Source: Thermococcus thioreducens (GTDB lineage: Archaea > Methanobacteriota_B > Thermococci > Thermococcales > Thermococcaceae). Taken from it: a DNA stretch of 64,000 bases. Location of the stretch: the NCBI RefSeq assembly GCF_002214545.1, contig NZ_CP015105.1, forward strand, positions 372,001 to 436,000. Reading direction: 5' to 3'. Positions 60,701 through 64,000 of the stretch are shown one piece after another. The first letter of the stretch is position 1. Each line of letters starts with the position of its first letter. A model generated the notes under the pieces. It was not told the DNA's origin, did not search any database, and worked only from the letters and a program-made list of their open reading frames with translations. Position numbers and translations under genes: made by a program.

Positions 60701-63034
60701 TGACTGGACTATGCGAACGTGAACCTTCGAGCCGTTCCGTTTTATCCACCCGTCTCCGTAAAGGAAGCCTAGGAAATAAGCGAGTTCGGGGGTTATGTAC
60801 GCGACTTTGAGGCGCTCCCTGCGATAGTTTGGACCGTACGTTAACGGCCTCTCGCGCCATTTCTCATAGATTCCCAGCTCACGGAGTATCTCCCTGAACT
60901 TTCCGACACTTATAGAGCCCTTACCAGAGAGAAAGTCCTTTGAAACGCCATACTTCCTGTTAAACTCAGCGAGGCTCTTAAATCTCTTAAGAACTTCGGC
61001 CTTCAGCTCTCTCTTCTCCTCGGGAGTCAGTTTGACCTTCCAAGTGGACGGCAAGATGTCAAGTATGTAAACCCTGTTTCTCACCGGGGGAAGCTTTAGC
61101 GGGGCAACTACCTTGTCTCCAGCCCTGAACTTCTCCGCCTCCTTCCACTCAAGGGTCTGGCCGTCTATGAGGAGATGGTCTGGGGTTAGGGTTACCTCGT
61201 TGCCGGAGCGGAACTTCAGCCTGAGTAGCTCTCCCTTCCAGGGCTTCCTGCGGATTATAGTGGCCTTGGAAGTCTTCGTCCTCATGCTTCCCAAGTCTAG
61301 CGCGGTAACTCCCATCTCCTTCTCCTGAATGTCCACAACCTGACCGTCGGAGAGCGCCTTGTAGGATTTCTCAAGCTCGAAAAGCTCCTCTATGCGAACG
61401 TACTTCCCATCTACCAATACCCTTGAGTTCGGGTGCAAACAGGCGAACCCACCGTCTGCTAGGACAAGAACACCCGCCTCTAAAACCCACGAGCCGGTGA
61501 ACTCGTCCCTGACTGCGGCGGCCGTGTTGTGGACGACGAAGCCGCTGGCGATGAAGCTGTGGGAGCCTTCAACCGTGAGGTCGTAGACGTGATCGTAGGG
61601 GGAGTCTATTATCTCGGTTGAGACTTCGACTACCCCCCTATCGGTTAAGACCCGACCGTTAATGTCCTTAGCCTGCTTCCAGCCCTCGGGTGTTAGGAGT
61701 CTCGTTTCTGGAGTTACAATAATTTCCCTCCCATCTTCAGCGCGTATGCGAACCAGCTCTCTCGGGGACCTTAACTTCCAAAGACGTAGAACTCTACGCT
61801 CGCCGTCTTTCGTTTTCACGGTGAGTCCAAGGGCTTCGGCATCGACGCTCTTGTGTTCCCCTACATTTTGGGGAATGACCTTATCCACGAGGGAGCCTAT
61901 TTCAAACCTCCCCATGTTGGTCTCAATAACTGAGTCAGGGGCAATGCAGAGACCGGCAGCAGAACTGCTCTTTCCGCTCGTATAAATCGCTCTCGGCGCT
62001 AAATTTGCCACGTAGCGGAGAATTTGGCTCTTCGCTACTCCCGGATCCCCAACAAGCAGAACGTGGCTCTCTCCCCTTAGCTTCGTCCCGTCCGGAAGAA
62101 CCCTCTGCACACCGCCGAAGAGGGCCAGAGCTATGCCCTTCTTAACAGTCTTGTGGCCCCATATTGCAGGGGCTATTGAGTCCACTATCGCATCGACGAT
62201 GTCCTTCCTCTTCGCCAGCTCGCGTATCTTCTGCTCGTCCTCCGGCGAGATTTCAAGCTCCTCTATCTCCTTGCTGAGCTGTTCGATGTGGTTTACCTCC
62301 AGAACCTTCTTGAAAATGGGCCTCTTGTCCCTCTGCTCAAGGATGACGCGGAGGATTCCGGTGGCGAGAACCCTATCTCCGGGAAGGGCAGTATCCACCA
62401 GGTCGTCGAGGAGTATCGCGTCAACGAAGCGGGGCATCTGGCCTCCCTTGAGGCTCTCCGGCCTGTCCTGCAACCTAAAGCTCTGGAAGTTTATGAAGCG
62501 GCTCTTCTCGACGTCGAGGTCAACGTTCCTTGAGCCGCAGGCGTCGCATTTAGCCGGCTTGACTATGTTCTCGTAGGGCCTCTGTAGCCTTACCATCTCG
62601 TTGCCGCAGTCCTTGCAGACGAATACAGCTTTCTCGACGAAGGGCTTCACCTCGCTCACGCGCGTGATTATGCCCTCCACCTGAATGAGCCGGTTTATGT
62701 GCTCGCTCCCGAGTTCCTTGACGAGGAGAGTCCTCGGAAGGTTGTAGAACCTCGCGTGAACCTTGAACTCCTCCTCTTTGAGAAGGGGCGGCTCGCGGAG
62801 GACTATTTGAATGGCATCCTCCGCGGCGAGTATGCTCTCCTCGGGGTTTTCGAGGAGCTCGCCAGCAAGCTCCGGGTCGAAGGAGTTGAGGTGCGTCCAG
62901 TCTATCGCCAGCGAGCGCTTGGGGGTAACCGTAAGCAGGTCCTTGAGCTTGTTGAGATACACCTCGTTCCCGCTGTCGTCCACGTACTCCCTCAGAAAGC
63001 GAGCAAAGCGCTCTATCATGTCCTCCCTGTCCAT
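57746..63034 (-). CDS. mcm: MCM replicative helicase with three inteins
   Basis: 1762-residue precursor; 683 residues after splicing. The N-terminal domain has a zinc finger CKDCGNEMVRLQRPYENIVKPAKCDACGS. Walker A is GDPGVAKSQIL, followed by GKSSSAAGL/TAAAVRDE, Walker B FA/CIDEFDKMSDRDR, EALEQQ/TISISKAGI and the arginine-finger motif LLSRFDLIFLLLDEPDE, where / marks intein sites. A C-terminal winged helix ends the protein. It forms the ring helicase that unwinds the replication fork. The ATG overlaps the gins23 stop (TGATG). All three inteins sit in the ATPase core, so splicing is essential. Confidence 0.96.
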   Translation of the reverse strand: MDREDMIERFARFLREYVDDSGNEVYLNKLKDLLTVTPKRSLAIDWTHLNSFDPELAGELLENPEESILAAEDAIQIVLREPPLLKEEEFKVHARFYNLPRTLLVKELGSEHINRLIQVEGIITRVSEVKPFVEKAVFVCKDCGNEMVRLQRPYENIVKPAKCDACGSRNVDLDVEKSRFINFQSFRLQDRPESLKGGQMPRFVDAILLDDLVDTALPGDRVLATGILRVILEQRDKRPIFKKVLEVNHIEQLSKEIEELEISPEDEQKIRELAKRKDIVDAIVDSIAPAIWGHKTVKKGIALALFGGVQRVLPDGTKLRGESHVLLVGDPGVAKSQILRYVANLAPRAIYTSGKSSSAAGLCIAPDSVIETNMGRFEIGSLVDKVIPQNVGEHKSVDAEALGLTVKTKDGERRVLRLWKLRSPRELVRIRAEDGREIIVTPETRLLTPEGWKQAKDINGRVLTDRGVVEVSTEIIDSPYDHVYDLTVEGSHSFIASGFVVHNTAAAVRDEFTGSWVLEAGVLVLADGGFACLHPNSRVLVDGKYVRIEELFELEKSYKALSDGQVVDIQEKEMGVTALDLGSMRTKTSKATIIRRKPWKGELLRLKFRSGNEVTLTPDHLLIDGQTLEWKEAEKFRAGDKVVAPLKLPPVRNRVYILDILPSTWKVKLTPEEKRELKAEVLKRFKSLAEFNRKYGVSKDFLSGKGSISVGKFREILRELGIYEKWRERPLTYGPNYRRERLKVAYITPELAYFLGFLYGDGWIKRNGSKVHVRIVQSKVHNLQIENLKRAFKSFYDGRLREYERTTRSKLAGNEIESNTITFHVSSPLLAYIYEYVTKDNFRNAFSLDDEALKAFVAGALDSDGCVSIKSGKRGSVVHVDFLLSNDLEMDRAFALLLRRFDVYARVIPGKGVNRIQITGREDVANLLNAVRAYSVKIKEIPVKKHLVSSRSDKVPTKPVERIARDIIESVPAKLLQERGLWSTVYSYAKGRYQPSRIQLRKLIEKLGDVLSPEIRIKLEVLATRDYFLDEIVSIESVPYDGYVYDLYVPGEHNFLAEGIIVHNCIDEFDKMSDRDRSAIHEALEQQSYHHDFELLLADGRKVKIGELVDSLIEGNRDRVIIGKDTEILPVDDIELLAYDLERKEVVKVKADRVSRHKAPEKFIKIRFSNGREIVVTPEHPIMVWENGPKEKPAEKVRTSDYVIAVREYPKIGEECIPAGELLEKVMKPQNRRKKFIRDSRLPKEAFLMKKECVEAFLRELWKKAGRSKGATLSIEIPSRGLVEDIQDLLLMLGIPSSIEKSPIGWKLVLPAEMAYFMESQKTRGESNIYPHVPGEFVRDLLKASKLLRAKLKPSEKLALRRETVSLKIVRRVIERLEDRIEEVGKAIDAGDVATLRKVARVWNVYTKYGLTQLSERKEPEKYIEALRTEARLKVEEAEKILQEVKERISQNLVLLKVKNVEVIPNDRWKWVYDVTVEPYHLFVSHGLVLHNTISISKAGITATLNARTTVIAAANPKYGRFNRHKSLPEQLDLPPTLLSRFDLIFLLLDEPDEKVDASIAEHILKVRRGEAEAVTPKIPYDLLKKYIAYARKNVHPVLSREAMEEIKRYYVRMRKGFKRPGEDDGVQPIPITARQLEALIRLSEAHARMRLSETVTREDARAAIAIIEEMIRKIAVDEEGTLDVSILEVGKSSRKINKIDRMVDIIKSLESEGEFGAPEDSIIEAAKQAGLGSENEIKKLINDLKRDARIYEPRAGFYRVL
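58559..59773 (-). other. MCM intein 3: intein with a decayed endonuclease
   Basis: 405 residues from Ser1 (SYHHDFELLLADG) to terminal VLHN, followed by extein Thr. Splicing blocks are intact (VTPEHPIMVW; WVYDVTVEPYHLFVSHG). The endonuclease region keeps a recognisable second-half pattern, FLRELWKKAGRSKGATLSIE then LVEDIQDLLLMLGIPSSI, but the acidic residue of LAGLIDADG is gone, and the first LAGLIDADG helix is not seen. It should splice but not home. Confidence 0.85.
59843..61441 (-). other. MCM intein 2: large intein with LAGLIDADG homing endonuclease
   Basis: 533 residues from Cys1 (CLHPNSRVLVDG) to terminal VHN, followed by extein Cys of Walker B. Block B is LTPDHLLIDG, complete. The endonuclease has FLGFLYGDGWIKR and FVAGALDSDGCVS, both with acidic residues, so it should be an active homing nuclease. 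Confidence 0.92.
61526..61948 (-). other. MCM intein 1: mini-intein without homing endonuclease
   Basis: 141 residues from Cys1 (CIAPDSV) to the terminal VVHN, with extein Thr after it. It has no LAGLIDADG domain. The block B position reads VTPETRLLTPEG, so the conserved TxxH histidine is missing and replaced by Thr. Block F/G is YDHVYDLTVEGSHSF to VVHN. This site matches the known Pyrococcus CDC21-1 mini-inteins, which also lack endonuclease. Confidence 0.9.
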
Positions 63035-63528
63035 CAGTCCTCACCCAACCATTCGTTTCTGATCTTGGACAGCTGGAGATATATCCTCCTCTCTTCCGGT
63101 GAGAGCCTCGACAGCAGCTCCAGGCTGTTCGGCCTCAGCATAACCGCCTTCAGGATTTTGTTGAAGCGTATCGTCTTCAGGTGCTCCAGCTTCTTCTTCA
63201 GGTTGGCGAGCTTGGTCAGCTTGACGTTTATCGTCTCTATACTCTCTCCCGCGTTCATCCTAACGTAGTTTTCTAGATAATACATGTAGAACTCGGCCCT
63301 CTCGTACAGCCCCGCGGGGAGGGGCATCAGGGGCTCGTTCTCCCGCTCCTCGGCTATGGCCCGGTCTATCTCACCTATGACCTTGTCGGTCTCATCGATG
63401 ACATCAACCATCTTGGCCTCCCAGAGCTCCTTCGCCTTCCAGTCCTCGAGGAGAACGACATCGCCGGCGCTCCAGTCCCCAAGAGGACGGAGGATTTTAA
63501 CCGCTATGACGGCTCTACCCGTGAACAT
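63034..63528 (-). CDS. GINS complex subunit, archaeal Gins23
   Basis: 164 residues. The beta-strand start MFTGRAVIAVKILRPLGDWSAGDVVLLEDWKAKELWEAKMVDVID is followed by the helical bundle AEFYMYYLENYVRMNAGE and LANLKKKLEHLKTIRFNKILKAVMLR. Neighbouring mcm supports Gins23 rather than Gins51, which in Thermococcales pairs with primase genes. With Cdc45/GAN and MCM it forms the CMG-like helicase. Start ATG 63528 follows GGTGGTG. Confidence 0.87.
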   Translation of the reverse strand: MFTGRAVIAVKILRPLGDWSAGDVVLLEDWKAKELWEAKMVDVIDETDKVIGEIDRAIAEERENEPLMPLPAGLYERAEFYMYYLENYVRMNAGESIETINVKLTKLANLKKKLEHLKTIRFNKILKAVMLRPNSLELLSRLSPEERRIYLQLSKIRNEWLGED

Positions 63529-63648
63529 GACACCACCCTCTCGAATATACCCATACCCCATGATGCTTTTAACTTTACCCTAAGACGATGGGCCGTAAAT
63601 AACGGTTAACCCTATAAGCCCAGCACCGTAGATACCTGTGGTGAGAGC

Positions 63649-64000
63649 ATGCTGATAGGTATAATGAGCGATACCCATGACAACCTGCCGGCCATCTCCA
63701 AGGCGGTTGAGCTGTTCAACGGGAGGGACGTTGAGCTTGTAATCCACGCGGGTGACTACGTTGCCCCGTTCGTGGCCAGGGAACTCAAGAAGCTCAAGGC
63801 ACCGCTCAAGGGTGTCTTCGGCAACAACGACGGCGAAAGGAAGGGTCTCTACGAGGCGCTGGGGATCTACGATGAGATACTGGAAATCGAGGCTGACGGC
63901 ATGAAGATAGCGGTAACTCATGGCACCGATGAGCGCATCGTCCGTGCACTGGCCAGAAGCAGGCTCTACGACGTTGTCATAGTCGGCCACACCCACCGCT
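63649..64000 (+). CDS. MJ0936-type metallophosphodiesterase (partial, continues past the window)
   Basis: From ATG 63649 behind GGTGAGAG, 117 residues are visible: MLIGIMSDTHDN (Asp-x-His), VIHAGDYVAPF (Gly-Asp), GVFGNNDGERKG (Gly-Asn), VTHGTDER and VIVGHTH. This is the YfcE/MJ0936 calcineurin-like fold with all metal ligands but the last still to come. It hydrolyses phosphodiesters, possibly 2'3'-cyclic nucleotides. It diverges from the GINS-MCM operon. Confidence 0.9.
   Translation, partial: MLIGIMSDTHDNLPAISKAVELFNGRDVELVIHAGDYVAPFVARELKKLKAPLKGVFGNNDGERKGLYEALGIYDEILEIEADGMKIAVTHGTDERIVRALARSRLYDVVIVGHTHR

Overview
The window is chromosomal DNA from a hyperthermophilic euryarchaeon of the order Thermococcales, most likely a Thermococcus. 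The evidence is a family B DNA polymerase very close to the KOD/9N-type enzymes, an archaeal exosome superoperon, MCM next to GINS, aIF2-beta, archaeal SepF, a sodium-pumping methylmalonyl-CoA decarboxylase, a 2-oxoacid:ferredoxin oxidoreductase, aRelE/aRelB toxin-antitoxin pairs, and GGTGAT-type ribosome binding sites behind TATA-box promoters. I found no rRNA, tRNA or CRISPR array.

Layout. 1-9.2 kb: a partial secreted C39-like peptidase, an iron/thiamine-type ABC transporter without an adjacent binding protein, a DmpA-type peptidase, a four-gene operon (MTH1187-type thiamine-binding protein, DUF373, coiled coil, endonuclease IV-like) and an AMMECR1 protein. 9.2-13.8 kb: secreted or membrane proteins of unknown function, an RNA m5C methyltransferase and a multiply frameshifted pseudogene. 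13.9-17.8 kb: DNA polymerase B carrying one large intein. 17.8-20.9 kb: a decayed mobile-element-like segment and two RelE/RelB-type loci. 20.9-31.4 kb: a HAD phosphatase, a TOPRIM protein, an S-layer-like protein, two MFS transporters (one with a PadR repressor and a visible operator), a DHH-family nuclease and a thioesterase. 31.5-34.6 kb: a tungstate ABC transporter and a nicotinamidase. 34.5-39.4 kb: small unknowns, an AI-2E family permease and IorA.

39.5-42.8 kb is an A+T-richer accessory island. It holds a secreted protein whose C-terminus resembles RNase-type contact-toxin domains, a likely immunity partner, a PD-(D/E)XK-like nuclease gene that may start with CTG, and further orphan genes. 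43-50 kb: MazG, HIT, then psmA-SBDS-rrp4-rrp41-rrp42 as a tight operon, followed by an insertion of unknown genes, then SepF and a ZPR1-type protein. 50-57 kb: an ASCH-like protein, two membrane proteins, homoserine dehydrogenase, a four-CBS protein and the decarboxylase operon (alpha, delta, biotin carrier, beta). 57-64 kb: the replication and translation cluster GINS23-MCM-aIF2beta, with three inteins inside MCM, and a partial phosphodiesterase at the right edge.

The core modules are replication (PolB, MCM, GINS23), RNA processing and degradation (exosome, SBDS, proteasome), tungstate uptake for tungsten enzymes, amino-acid fermentation (IorA) and sodium-linked decarboxylation. Between them lie small islands of toxins, antitoxins, secreted proteins and pseudogenes. 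The frameshifts I found lie only in these islands; the conserved genes in the window are intact, so the islands look genuinely decayed rather than badly sequenced.
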